A stretch of 64,000 nucleotides of DNA from Skeletonema tropicum (GCA_037178625.1 JAWZXG010000044.1:1-64000), one strand, 5' to 3'. Shown: positions 14,687-24,564, counted from the stretch's first letter. Notes: generated by a model not told the origin, from the letters alone. Program-made: numbers and translations.

Positions 14687-16330
14687 TTAAAATTCGAATG
14701 TCGATTTAAATTTGGGGGGCGCTCGATATTCGGATTCTCTAGAGGTCGATGTCGATTTAGTTGAGTCGATATATATGACAACGGGTCGATATTTGACGTT
14801 GATTATAGTACTTATCGATAGAGCTCGACGAGACGATTCGAAATCACCACTCATTGCCTTGGTACGACCGCTGCAAGACAAGTTATAGAGGTTGTTATTG
14901 CTAATGCTGCTGTTGCGTCCACCTCTACTCCCTTTTAGTATCCTCGATCCTAGATATCTAATCTGATTATAAGTAACTTTGTATTTATCACCACTTATTA
15001 TTAAAGATGATTCATCCGTAGTAGTCTCCATCATCATCATCATTACATTACGTAAATGCAATGCATACCCATTCATAACTGCTGCATTCTTGTACTGTGG
15101 ATTGGTACTTTTGACTCTGCCTCCGGTTTGGCCGTGTAGATGAAATGACGCTGATTCAATTGTCCCTTGGATTGATTTGGGATTGATGACTATTTCATGC
15201 TCATGGGTTTGTTCATGATCTTGTCGATCTTGTTCTTCTTGCTCATGCTGTTGTTGTTGTTGTAGCTCCATGTTGTTGTAATGAATGTCACTGCCGTGTT
15301 GGACATGATGGCTGCTACTACTTCTACAACTACTACTACTACTTGCTAGCGAAGAATCACACGTGCGAATACCTACACACACATCATCATCATCGTCATC
15401 ATCTTTTTCCTTGTGTTGATACTTATATTTACCAAAGTTCTGTTGTAACAAGTGTCGTAATCGATGCTGCTGCTGGTCATGATATTGCTCATTGTTGCCG
15501 CCCTTATTGTTAGGACTGTTGCTGCCATTGTTATTTTCACTGGAATTATCATCACCGATGCGATAATTATTACACGCAGTTTCTGTATCGGTAGCATCAT
15601 GAAAAAATGATGTCGGAAGGGACACGGCAGGTACATCACGCTGATGTTTTCTCCGTTGACGAAGTTCCGAAGATGATGGGTGTGATAGTGGCCCGTAGGA
15701 CGAAGCAGAAGCTGATGAAGACGAAGAAGCAGATGATGACGAAGGAGTACGTGATTCCGAGGATGCTGGTGAATATCGAGAGGATGTTGTGGATGCCGCA
15801 CTGGATGAACTGCACGAAGGTGTGGATGGACAACATGTTGATGTTTGCTGATTATTTTGATGGTTGCTGCTGTTTATGTTCGATGGTAACAAGACTGTCA
15901 ATTCGCTGGATGCTACTGCTTGCCACTCTACGCAGGCAGTTGTTGTTGTCTGCTGATCTTGATCGTCAGCAGTTTCAATTTCGCTTTGCTCTGGCTCCGG
16001 ATCAGGCCGCTGCCGCTGATGCCGATCAGTATGCTCACAGGCGGCATCATCAAGAGGTGCCGTCATCGTCATGGACGAACATTTTTTTCTCGACGGTGCT
16101 TGAGGCACAGACTTGATCATCTTGGGCGATGAGGAGCGAGGCGGAGTCACCAGTGTTGTTGGGAGGAGTGAACTTCTTGACGCTTCTACGAAAGAGGGCG
16201 ATAATATCAATAATGAGCCAGTTGAAGTTGTGTCAGGCCGATGACGATGATGCAGTGGAGACGAGGGCTCCTCTTTTCCTTGAGCAGCTGCAGAAGGAGG
16301 GCCCTTTGAAGGAGCGATGTTGTCCTCCAT
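14687..16330 (-). CDS. Low-complexity Ser/Gln/Asn/His-rich protein with repeat-encoded C-terminus
   Basis: An uninterrupted 547-codon frame that begins at ATG inside the foreign segment and runs into array unit 8. I recognise no domain. The protein has Ser-rich tracts (about residues 165-215), Asn-rich and Gln-rich runs (about 255-290 and 350-370), and a short Asp run; such composition is common in diatom regulatory or disordered proteins. The last roughly 80 residues, from GRNSSISNNN onward, are encoded by the repeat unit, and the same peptide is potentially encoded in every other unit. Either the array captured a truncated gene, or the gene lost its true 3' end to the repeat. Low-complexity composition can also keep a non-coding frame open by chance. 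The frame is long, but expression is unproven. Confidence 0.4.
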   Translation of the reverse strand: MEDNIAPSKGPPSAAAQGKEEPSSPLHHRHRPDTTSTGSLLILSPSFVEASRSSLLPTTLVTPPRSSSPKMIKSVPQAPSRKKCSSMTMTAPLDDAACEHTDRHQRQRPDPEPEQSEIETADDQDQQTTTTACVEWQAVASSELTVLLPSNINSSNHQNNQQTSTCCPSTPSCSSSSAASTTSSRYSPASSESRTPSSSSASSSSSASASSYGPLSHPSSSELRQRRKHQRDVPAVSLPTSFFHDATDTETACNNYRIGDDNSSENNNGSNSPNNKGGNNEQYHDQQQHRLRHLLQQNFGKYKYQHKEKDDDDDDDVCVGIRTCDSSLASSSSSCRSSSSHHVQHGSDIHYNNMELQQQQQHEQEEQDRQDHEQTHEHEIVINPKSIQGTIESASFHLHGQTGGRVKSTNPQYKNAAVMNGYALHLRNVMMMMMETTTDESSLIISGDKYKVTYNQIRYLGSRILKGSRGGRNSSISNNNLYNLSCSGRTKAMSGDFESSRRALSISTIINVKYRPVVIYIDSTKSTSTSRESEYRAPPKFKSTFEF

Positions 16331-16362
16331 GGTTATTGCTACTCTATAAGTATGATTAGAAG
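14931..16362. other. 1.43-kb foreign segment inside array unit 8
   Basis: This sequence is absent from the other seven units. It carries almost the whole of a long minus-strand reading frame and only about 30 bp beyond its start codon. Its two ends (CCTTTTAGTAT and, on the opposite strand, CCTTCTAATCAT) are only weakly similar, so terminal inverted repeats are doubtful. The stretch at 14955-14988 includes TAACTTTGTATTTAT, also seen near 51240 and, on the minus strand, near 31370. Confidence 0.6.
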
Positions 16363-16651
16363 GATTGATCCTCCGTCCATCGCTACACTACACGCATGCA
16401 CTTGAGAGCAATCTCACACTGTGACTGTGATGGTGGGATGAAGGAGAGATGATCGATAGATGTACAATACCACAACTTTGAACGGAAAAAATGACGAGCA
16501 GCAAATTGTAGTACCTGCCCCTCTAGCCTATCTGACGAGTGCACTGAGTGCCGATGCGGCAACGGTACACTATTTAGAGATGCATGAAGACTTGCAAAGC
16601 GGCACCACCACTGTCCTTTTTGAAAAAGCCCACACAAGCTCAATGACACAA

Positions 16652-17130
16652 TAAGCCTGTCTTTCGCCCGTCTCAGAGGAACAAAACCTTTTTTTAGACA
16701 CCTCCACCATGGCGGCCGTACTAACTAGCCCCGAATTTTATTTCCCCTATGGACAAGATATAGACAGAACCAATGATACAGCCCTTTCGAGTGTGTTCGT
16801 GCGGGTCTTGCGTATGAAAGAATCATATAAATATCTTATTTCCTCGCCAAGATAAGCATTTTTGTCGGCCCATAGTAATTACTGGACAAATTTGGCTAAC
16901 AAACTCTAGCTTACAATGGAATCACTGTTTCTCGTAGGGCTGATGGAACCCAAACTAAATGAACAAGATTTAACATCGTGAGATATAGCCGAAAACGATC
17001 CTATCGTCGTTTCCGACATAAAGTAGAGTACATGTGCCAGCCTATCGATCTCCCTACGGCCAAGTTACCATGGTGGGTGTGTGTGAAAAAATGGTTTTGT
17101 TCCTCTGAAGGTTTTGGCGGGTCAGGCTTA
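16652..17130. mobile_element. Fold-back MITE-like element, copy A (TIR TAAGCCTG)
   Basis: The segment begins TAAGCCTG and ends CAGGCTTA. The match continues inward: AGAGGAACAAAACC near the left end reappears as its complement GGTTTTGTTCCTCT near the right end, and both arms carry CCACCATGG. The flanks rejoin the array consensus (…CAATGACACAA then TGTAATGGCC…), so this is an insertion. No gene is present. The left arm (TAGACACCTCCACCATGG and the TAACTA…AATTTTATTT that follows) matches the element at 61658-62130, so both belong to one family. Confidence 0.65.
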
Positions 17131-17650
17131 TATGTAATGGCCGATAAGTATCTTCCGTTCTGGTACTTCTAGTCCAATGAGGGCGATAAGTGTCGTTTTG
17201 GAAAGCTCTCATCGAGCTCTATCGATTAGAGGTATAATGAGCCTGTTTGGACGACTTTTTACAGATCGTCTCGGTCAAAAATGGGTCTAGAAAGCGCCCA
17301 GCTCGGCCAGATTCGGCTTTGCAGCCAGAATATCCAATGAACCGTCCGAATTTGACCAAAATATTACAAATTAGCAACTAATCGAAAGCTCGTTTGAAGC
17401 GCTATCGATTAGTACCATAATCATCGTCAAATTAATAATCACAGCTTGGCCAAGGGCCTCGCGAAAGAACGTCATTTTGATCAGTGCGGTCAATTTCATT
17501 CCAGTTGGCACGTCGAAAATCAAAAAATGCGACCACCTTAATGATGCGATAACATAATAATAATAAACGCACGAAGCATCGATCAGTGTAATCTAGACAG
17601 TTGGTACGGACACATCAGACGCTGCGCTGAAGAGCGAACCATTCGATACT
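17131..17650. repeat. Degenerate ninth array unit (partial)
   Basis: Starts TAATGGCCGATAAGTATCTTCCGTTCTGG and follows the beginning of the unit for about 300 bp with many substitutions (AAGTGTCGTTTTGGAAAGC, GGTCTAGAAAGCGCCC). It then becomes patchy, keeping only islands such as CAGTTGGTAC and GCTGCGCTGAAGA near 17600-17640. This is an older edge copy. Confidence 0.8.
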
Positions 17651-18235
17651 ATTCACCATCTACACGACAGATTAGACTCTCTCTCTCCTCCAGTGTGATT
17701 ATTGCCGGCGAAAGGATGAAGCAATCAAAGTTGAGGAGAGAGATAAGTGGAGTTCACGTTCTCTGTTCCATTGTAACTCCAAGCTGGTAATAAGTTTGTA
17801 TGTAGAAGTACCGTTCGAGAATGTACAACACTCTTAGAAACATTTCACCTTCAGAACATGTTAGTTACAAATTTATTAGAGCATATGGATATGTAGTAGA
17901 AGATATTATATCTTGGATATTAGCTGATAAAACGGTGCCAAGAGAGAAAAATTGAGGTCATGGGAGCTCGTCCAAGCTCTCCTGCTCCTGGTGGGATGGT
18001 ACGTCAATAAATATAATATATGAAATCGGAGCCTTTTGAGTTGAACTTACTTCGTCATGCTTTGACACGATAGTTGTGTCTCAACAGAAAAGAGTAGAAC
18101 TAGAACAGTGTAGACAAGTAGTATTAGTATGCGTTTAATTTGGGCTTGGATTGGAGCATGACAGCCTGTTTCTAATTCTCTATACAATAGTGCTTTCGTT
18201 GAACCTGTGTTCCTCAATCCTTTCAATGTTCAATT
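17651..18235. other. Intergenic stretch, nothing recognised
   Basis: AT-rich sequence between the array edge and the 3' end of the first HSF gene. I see no convincing frame, RNA gene or repeat. Confidence 0.5.
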
Positions 18236-19435
18236 TCATCGGAGATAGAAAGCGGAAGAAAAGGAGTCGTGACTTTGAGCCTGAGCTGGGTAGTTCATTG
18301 TACCTCCACTACTACTACTACTACTTGATCCTGTAGGAATAGAAAAAGAGCCCCCAGCAAGGCCCCGAGCCTGAGCTCTAAAATAATCATTGTTGTAGCA
18401 AGGATTTCCGTCCCCTTGTTCTTGGTGGGCCTTGACACTGTGCAGATCATGATGTTGCGGTTGATGTTGAAAGTGCAGACATTGAAAGTGTGAGCTATCA
18501 GCGTATTGATTGACATTGCTACCGAAATAGTACTGAGTTGCATCAGCTTCTTGGTGTACAGAAGAATGATTATGTGACTCTAAGCCTAAGTAATGATGAT
18601 AACTCGATACCTTCTCAGCTTGGGCATGCGACTTTGTTCGACCTACACCCATCGAGTCTTCTTTCGTCGCCTCTACCTCAACAGACTTGGACTTGGCGTG
18701 GTGATGATTGGTGTAGTCATCTTGATTCGCAGCATCCATGGTAGCAATTTGGCGGTATGAATCCCACTGATGATTCAATTGGCCGTCCACGTTCACATTA
18801 GGTGCTACTGCTGCCACTGCCTTCCTCTTCCTTCCCACATCTTGTAACTTTTCGAGAGGATATTTTCTGGCAATCGCATAGAAGTCAGGCTCATCGTGTA
18901 TATTTGGAGTAGATTTGCCCAGCCCCGGGGATGCTCTCCTCATGAGAACGGTAAGTTTTGGATGACCTCGGAGGAAGCACTCGTGGTAGTAGCATCCAAG
19001 GTCTGGACCTACATAGTGTAGCCTTTTGAAGCCCCATCCGCTCAGCTGTCTAGTGAAGGAAGCGAACTTGGAGTGGCCGAAGAATTTGGGGATCACTTCG
19101 TCGACGAAGAGCTTCTTGTTGAGAACTTTCCAAGCTCGGCCGTGAGGCATCCATGAGATGATGTGTGCATATTGCTCATCTGACAGTATCTGATGCAGAC
19201 GAGCTGGAAAATTCCTCTCGGACTTCTTATGTTTCACTATCTTCCCTCCATCCTCGATGTAGGTGGAATAGTCGTGATAGGAGTGATCCGTATAGCGTGG
19301 GATAGTAATATGAGTATGAATATGAGCTGCTATTGCTGCTTCCTCCGCCTCCGCTGCTATGTCGGTGTCGGAGTCCGGGTCGGGGGGGTTGAAAAAGGCT
19401 GATGCCCACTCGTTGTTACTGCGTGGTGGATTCAT
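18236..19435 (-). CDS. HSF-type transcription factor 1
   Basis: A 399-residue single-exon protein, predicted nuclear, that binds DNA through a heat-shock-factor winged helix. The domain spans about residues 74-168: FPARLHQILS opens helix 1, FASFTRQLSGWGFKRL (about 124-139) is the recognition-helix signature, and CYYHECFLRGHPKL closes the wing. N-terminal to it is a conserved YTDHSYHDYSTYIEDGGKI stretch shared with the two neighbours. The C-terminal half is low-complexity (His, Gln, Ser) with no clear leucine-zipper array, as in many diatom HSFs. The ATG at 19433-19435 is the first in frame. The gene is divergent from the next HSF, with 817 bp between start codons, so the two may share a promoter region. 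Target genes cannot be read from the sequence. Confidence 0.93.
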   Translation of the reverse strand: MNPPRSNNEWASAFFNPPDPDSDTDIAAEAEEAAIAAHIHTHITIPRYTDHSYHDYSTYIEDGGKIVKHKKSERNFPARLHQILSDEQYAHIISWMPHGRAWKVLNKKLFVDEVIPKFFGHSKFASFTRQLSGWGFKRLHYVGPDLGCYYHECFLRGHPKLTVLMRRASPGLGKSTPNIHDEPDFYAIARKYPLEKLQDVGRKRKAVAAVAPNVNVDGQLNHQWDSYRQIATMDAANQDDYTNHHHAKSKSVEVEATKEDSMGVGRTKSHAQAEKVSSYHHYLGLESHNHSSVHQEADATQYYFGSNVNQYADSSHFQCLHFQHQPQHHDLHSVKAHQEQGDGNPCYNNDYFRAQARGLAGGSFSIPTGSSSSSSSGGTMNYPAQAQSHDSFSSAFYLR

Positions 19436-20252
19436 TGCTTTTATTTAATGATTGCAAGATTAGGCCTTCCTGGACTAGCATGAACGATGAAGGTACCTGA
19501 GTCAATGCAAGTAAGTGCCGGCCGGCTTCCGTTCCAATAGCTTCCGGTAACATCTAGAGATAAGTTTTCAGTTGAAATTTGTTGAGACACCAAACAGGTA
19601 CCTGTCTTGGCAATTGCTGGCAAAGTATCTCAATCCTGCATAGAAATGACTAAAGTAGACAATTTCAGGGTATCAACTTCAACTAATGATTCAGCTTCAA
19701 CGTCTCGTTTGAATAACCTAAAGATTATTGGATAATTTGTAGATAACCCTTTTCATCTTGATGTGTCCGATGTAGGCAATTCCACAAGTGATTTGGCTGA
19801 TAGATGTCATCACTTGAAGACATGAAAATCAGCATGTCAGTGATGTGGTACTTGCAAACATGTAAACTCATAGGAGTTTGTAAAAAGGTTAACCTTTTTT
19901 TAAGAGAACCCCAAATCCCTTTGGCAAACAGGATAACCTTAAGTTACAGTTTTCATGACTCTCTTGCGAAAGAGAAGGTTTAAAATGCTCCATTTAGAAC
20001 TCACAAGCTGTTCGATGAAGTTCTATTCCGAGTTACCACGACCGAGTGGGAGTAAAAGGGCACGTGCTCTTTCTTGTTGGGAGCGCTGCATCAGCAAACG
20101 CGTTTACCTACCTGCGAGCCTACAGATTCGGCTTTGCAAAAGCTCGTGAAGCCTGAACATATCGAACATAACTTCATCAGAACATCCTTTCGAACAATCA
20201 AAACGTCCCAGGCAACAAGTCTGGTCAGAATACCGGGAGTGCTACAATAAAC
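19436..20252. promoter_or_regulatory. Shared upstream region of two divergent HSF genes
   Basis: This 817-bp gap separates two divergently oriented start codons and must contain both promoters. GAA and TTC triplets are frequent at 20155-20210, but their spacing does not give a clean nTTCnnGAAnnTTCn element, so autoregulation is only a possibility. No other gene is visible. Confidence 0.4.
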
Positions 20253-21748
20253 ATGAATGCATCATGCAACAACAACAAGTGGGCATCCGCCTTCTTCGAT
20301 TCCGTGGCCGCAGCGGAGGAAGCAGCTGTAGCGGTAGCAGCCGACGACGTTCTCCCACGCTATGCGGATCACTCCTATCACGACTTTTCCACCTACATCG
20401 AGGATGGAGGAAAGATTAAGAAGCATAAGAAGTCCGAGAGGAACTTTCCAGCTCGTCTACATACGATATTGTCCGACGAGCAATATGCACACATCATCTC
20501 ATGGATGGTAAGTTGTTTGTGTTCCATTATTTCACGATTAGATCTAATTTCATCTCTTCACTCAACAAGGATATCGCCGCTTGCCCTCAAATAATACTCT
20601 CTATTACTTTTTTCTATCACTATCAGCCTCACGGCCGAGCTTGGAAAGTTATCGACAAGAAGCTCCTTGTCGACGAAGTAATCCCCAAATTCTTCGGCCA
20701 GTCCAAGTTCGCTTCGTTCACGAGACAGCTTAGCGGATGGGGTTTCAAGCGCCTTCACCAGACTGGCCGAGACTTTGGATGCTACTACCACGAGTGCTTC
20801 CTCCGAGGCCATCCACGGCTTACGGTTCTCATGAGGAGAGTATCTCCGGGAAAGGGTAAGGCTACTCCAAATATGAATTCCGAGCCTGACTTCTATGTGA
20901 TTGCCGAGCAATATCCTCTTCATGCCACAGGAGAAAAGCAAGTATTCTCGCCTGAGATTGAAAGCAAGAGGAAGAAGAGGAAGAGTGAATCCAGACCCAC
21001 GGTTAAAGAGCCTACTTCATCTAAAGAAGTAACTTCTTCCTTCGAACCTCTTCCCATTTCAAGTCGTGATAATCTGGAACTGCTTGCCGCCCTGATGTCA
21101 AGTTCTAGTAGTGATTCTTGTGTGAATCAATTCCAAGGGGACAATGGCAATCAATCCTTTGGCAACACTGCTCCTATGTTTAGTGACCAGTATCATGCTG
21201 GTGGAAATCTCTTCCAAAATGTCCAAACTCGAAGTCAGCCTCAAACTACTGCCATGGCTCCAGCTCCAATCTGTGCAGAGGATGGACTCTGCCCAGAGGA
21301 TGGACTTTGCCCTACACATGTGTCTTCGTGTGATGGAAATGGTCAACATCAACAGCATTCGATGGGAAATATTACTCCTTACCCTTATCAACCTCATGCC
21401 CAAAGCCTATACCATGATCCATCCTCGTTTAGTCGCAACAGTCTCGGATATGGGGGTATGAATATCTACAGCCAACATCAGTCGTCACATCCTAACTATT
21501 TCCAGCAGCAGGGGCAGGCTCATGGTTTAGGTCAGCCAGCTTATTGCAGCAGCTCAGCTGCCACAACAAGCAGTCACAACCAAAAGAGATTCTCCTTCAA
21601 TTCATGGGATGACACAGTTGCCACCAAAGACTTATTGAAGGAGATGCCCATGAGCATTCCAGAGAAAGGTTTTGACTTCAATGTTTCTTCAATTGAAGAT
21701 TCCTTTAGCAATTCTTTCGTGGATACTGCTACAACCTTTTTGGGATAG
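20253..21748 (+). CDS. HSF-type transcription factor 2 (two exons)
   Basis: Exon 1 is 20253-20507 and exon 2 is 20627-21748, giving 458 residues. The splice is inferred by aligning to the two intronless neighbours, which read SWM-PHGRAWK without a gap. The intron begins GTAAGT and ends TATCAG, and both exons join in phase 0. The HSF DNA-binding domain covers about residues 65-158 and the intron lies inside it. Recognition-helix residues FASFTRQLSGWGFKRL and the wing motif CYYHECFLRGHPRL are intact. A basic stretch (KRKKRKSES, about residue 188 onward) may be a nuclear localisation signal. The C-terminus is Gln/Ser/Asn-rich, with a short duplicated motif around AEDGLCPEDGLCP. It is closest to HSF 3 downstream in both protein and DNA sequence. 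Confidence 0.92.
20508..20626 (+). other. Spliceosomal intron in HSF 2 (119 bp)
   Basis: GT at 20508-20509 and AG at 20625-20626 flank sequence absent from the otherwise closely similar DNA-binding-domain exons of HSF 1 and HSF 3. Removal restores the conserved SWMPHGRAWKV reading. Confidence 0.9.
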
Positions 21749-22816
21749 AGAAGATTTATTCAAGAAGTTTGATACTCTCTTCACTCATTCCCCCTTCGTT
21801 TTTTGCATATAGTGTATATAAAGGAGAGCTGTACATTCTTATTTGCAACTTATGTTGTTTTTCCATTGGGTCTCTCTCTTGCCAAACTATTCGTCAGATG
21901 TCTCGTTGCTCGTTGCAACTCACTCAAGACATTAAATTAGATTATATATTGTACAATTAAAAGATGATTGCACTTGCTCTTTTACACCTTCAACAGGGTA
22001 AGTAGTAATTGAAGCATTGAATTCGCATATAATTAATCGTGCTCGGCAGCCTGAAATTTCATGTGGGTTAAATTGATAGCGGGCAGGCAAAGAGCGAGGT
22101 CAATTTCAAAATTTCTCGACTGCCTCACAAAGGGGCAGAGGACGAGGCGAAGATGAACTTGGAATTGAACGCCAATCCAATTGTTCTCTCGCCTCTGGAC
22201 GTAATGGGCTCTACCTGATGACCGAGAACCAACAGCGCAGCAATGTAGGTAACGGAGGGTAACGGGTTATGATTGGTTTCATACGATAGACCATCGTACC
22301 TATTCTGTGCTACAGTAAACTACGTATCACTGATATTGTAAACAAGAAAAGCGAACACACAAGATCTTCCAGCTGGAATGGAAGTGATCGTGCGTTTGGC
22401 GCTCGGGTCGAGTGAGTCGAGTCGAGACATCCATCATCCTCCTAAGTTTCAAGCACGCATCCAACAAATAATAAATACTGCTTACCAGTACCGATACGAC
22501 CCCGACCATTTAACTGTATTAGTACCGTAAAGGACAAGTAGTACCGTAAAGGACAATTACGAGTGAATTCATCCCTACCTGCTATCTTTTCTGTTAGTCC
22601 CACTTTATAAGTATTGTATGTGTTCGAAGCTTTGTTCCTCCGTCCCGGTCAAAAAATGCGAACCCTTCAAGTTGATCTTGAGGATTGTCTTGTGTGAACA
22701 ACGCGCTTTGTAGAGTGAAAGGGCAAGTAGCATTCTTTCCAAGATAATTGGTAGCAATTCATTCTTTCTCTCTCCAAACAACAACACAACTTTCCGCTGC
22801 ATTGAATGTTAATGAC
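21749..22816. other. Intergenic stretch between HSF 2 and HSF 3
   Basis: Holds a dispersed repeat at 22305-22356, which reappears at 45712-45762, and a short tandem duplication of AGTACCGTAAAGGACA near 22517-22555. No gene is seen. The promoter of HSF 3 must lie in its right part. Confidence 0.5.
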
Positions 22817-24133
22817 ATGGCGGAAACGACAGGTAGCATAGGCGACAAAATGGTTGGCGGCATGCCATCCTTCTCATCTGCCACATCAAATAGAGACGAG
22901 GAAATCGATACAAATCAACATGAACCTTCCGCTGCGCAGTACCGGCAGAATAATATGTTCCTCCAACGCTATACGGACCACACCTATCACGACTTCGCCG
23001 CATATCTCAGGGAAGGCGGAAAGATAGAGAAACATAAGAAGTGTGATAGGAACTTTCCGGCTCGTCTGCATCAGATACTGTCAGATGAGCAATATGCACA
23101 CGTCATCTCATGGATGCCTCACGGCCGAGCTTGGAAAGTTCTCGACAAGAAGCTCCTTGTCGACGAGGTGATCCCCAAATTCTTCGGCCAATCCAAGTTC
23201 GCGTCGTTCACGAGACAGCTGAGCGGATGGGGTTTCAAGCGCCTTCACCAAACTGGCCCAGACCTTGGATGCTACTACCACGAGTGCTTCCTCCGAGGCC
23301 ATCCACGGCTTACCATTCTCATGAGGAGAGTATCTCCGGGAAAGGGCAAGGCTACTCCAAATGTACACGCTGAGCCTGACTTTTATGTGATTGCCGAGCA
23401 ATATCCTCTAGAAAACCCATCAAATGTTGCTGGAGAGGCAGCAGCAGTGACAGGTCCAACAAAAAATTATCAATGGGATTCGCACGACCAAATAGATGGC
23501 AAACCACCTCAACATGCGGCTGCTGCTTATCAAAAGAAGGAGAGTAACTGTTCCATTCAACTTCAACACAAAAAGTCCAAGTCCGTTGATCGACATCATT
23601 CGAATCATTCGAATCCTTCTTCAGATGAGACGAGGGAAGAACTTGAACGTAGGACAGAGTCGCATACCCAAGAAGAGATGAATTATTTTGATTATTATGC
23701 AATGTCGAATCATCTCTCGGTAGATCATTTTTCATCCGTGCAACCTAATCAAGAAGCGATGATGAATCAATACTATGCGGGCAATGTCTATCAACACACA
23801 CAAGGAAGTTTACAACATGGTGCAGCCGCGCACTACTTCCCACATCCACAATACTCTCAACAGCAACAGCAACAACAACAACAACAACATGTCCATGATA
23901 GTTATAGGTATACGAATCCTTACTACAGCAACTTTTACAATGATGGACAAATGATGCCTCAAGGTCCAATCCTCCATGGACAAGCTTTGCATCAAGCATC
24001 ATCAAGAAGTACGCCACAGATGGGCTACCCAGCTCAAGAATACAATCAATTCTTTCCTCCAAATAATTCCTCTTCATACAATTCATACTTCGAGGACAAG
24101 AGCGAGGACAAGGGTTATGAAAAATATTTTTGA
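22817..24133 (+). CDS. HSF-type transcription factor 3
   Basis: A 438-residue single-exon protein starting at the first in-frame ATG (MAETTG). The HSF winged-helix domain lies at about residues 79-172, with FASFTRQLSGWGFKRL and CYYHECFLRGHPRL intact, preceded by the family motif RYTDHTYHDFAAYLREGGKI. After the domain come MRRVSPGKGKATPN and EPDFYVIAEQYPLE, both shared with HSF 2. The C-terminal half is rich in Gln, His, Asn and Tyr, with a run of about ten Gln near residue 350. The domain DNA is very close to HSF 2, which points to a recent local duplication. It has no intron at the position where HSF 2 has one. Confidence 0.92.
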   Translation: MAETTGSIGDKMVGGMPSFSSATSNRDEEIDTNQHEPSAAQYRQNNMFLQRYTDHTYHDFAAYLREGGKIEKHKKCDRNFPARLHQILSDEQYAHVISWMPHGRAWKVLDKKLLVDEVIPKFFGQSKFASFTRQLSGWGFKRLHQTGPDLGCYYHECFLRGHPRLTILMRRVSPGKGKATPNVHAEPDFYVIAEQYPLENPSNVAGEAAAVTGPTKNYQWDSHDQIDGKPPQHAAAAYQKKESNCSIQLQHKKSKSVDRHHSNHSNPSSDETREELERRTESHTQEEMNYFDYYAMSNHLSVDHFSSVQPNQEAMMNQYYAGNVYQHTQGSLQHGAAAHYFPHPQYSQQQQQQQQQQHVHDSYRYTNPYYSNFYNDGQMMPQGPILHGQALHQASSRSTPQMGYPAQEYNQFFPPNNSSSYNSYFEDKSEDKGYEKYF

Positions 24134-24304
24134 TTGTGTACTGAAGAATCTAATATTGACAGAGTAAACTATAAGTACGTACAGAATGATACTTTGAAAC
24201 AACAGTGCTTCAGTCTTCAGAAGAACAAAGCTCAATTGCTCATAAATCTACTCTAGAGAGTATTGAACTTGACTACTGCCACAACATAAAATACTAATAA
24301 TATA

Positions 24305-24390
24305 AAGAAATTTTAAAGTACGTCTGATTAGCCCTTTAGGGGCGAAATTATGACTAACCAACATGTATGTGTGCTGCATCGTCAGTATTG
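24305..24390. repeat. Dispersed repeat, also at 51124-51205
   Basis: AGAAATTTTAAAGTACGTCTG, then a GCCCTyyrrrGGCGA core and an ATGT.TGTGCTGCA end, are shared with the segment near 51124. Similarity is partial and judged by eye. Confidence 0.55.
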
Positions 24391-24564
24391 ATACTTCATC
24401 TTGCCTCCACCCTCCACAGCTGTTTCTCAGATCTCACTCCAATGCCACAACATAATACTTACGTGTTGACCTTTACCTGATGCAGTTTTTACGGCTCATC
24501 AGTAGAATTTTTGGGGGCAATAGAAAAAAAGTGAGTGCAAAGCAGAAAAGTGAGTGTGGTGCAA

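Larger units (their letters stand above)
13369..16651. repeat. Array unit 8, split by a 1.43-kb insertion
   Basis: Matches unit 1 from 13369 to 14930, breaks off in the sequence CCACCTCTACTC, and resumes at about 16363 with GATTGATCCTCCGTCC. Only about three bases of the reference are missing at the break and no clear target-site duplication is seen. The last 60 bp (AAAAAGCCCACACAAGCTC) already differ from the consensus, and the unit then meets a fold-back element at 16652. Confidence 0.92.
1..17650. repeat. Tandem array of a 1.89-kb unit (8 copies plus a degenerate ninth)
   Basis: The same roughly 1890-bp sequence repeats head to tail from the first base of the window. Unit starts (GTAGTCCAATGAGGGCG) are at 1, 1891, 3782, 5673, 7582 (as GTAGTATCCAATG), 9542, 11479 and 13369. 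Units 1, 2, 3 and 7 are almost identical; units 4 to 6 carry extra insertions; unit 8 is split by a 1.43-kb insert. A diverged continuation lies at 17131-17650, beyond a fold-back element. The array reaches the left edge, so its true copy number is unknown. Small frames of 64-84 codons recur on both strands of every unit, but they overlap one another and show no domain, so I do not call them genes. The unit holds many self-complementary stretches, including an 18-bp palindrome at 1187-1204 and its equivalents. It could be a satellite or an amplified non-autonomous element. Confidence 0.97.

Noticed and set aside
15373..16116. Opposite-strand frames of up to 169 codons across the insert in unit 8
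   Set aside because: They mirror the low-complexity 547-codon frame; codon-periodic Ser/Gln/Asn runs keep the other strand open. Only one strand is likely coding, and the longer frame is preferred.
1..17650. CRISPR array or prokaryotic/plasmid origin for the tandem repeats
   Set aside because: Unit length is 1.9 kb with no spacers, and the neighbouring genes are eukaryotic with introns and plastid signals.
20155..20215. Heat-shock elements between the divergent HSF genes
   Set aside because: GAA and TTC triplets are present, but not in the alternating 5-bp spacing required; no clean three-unit element found.
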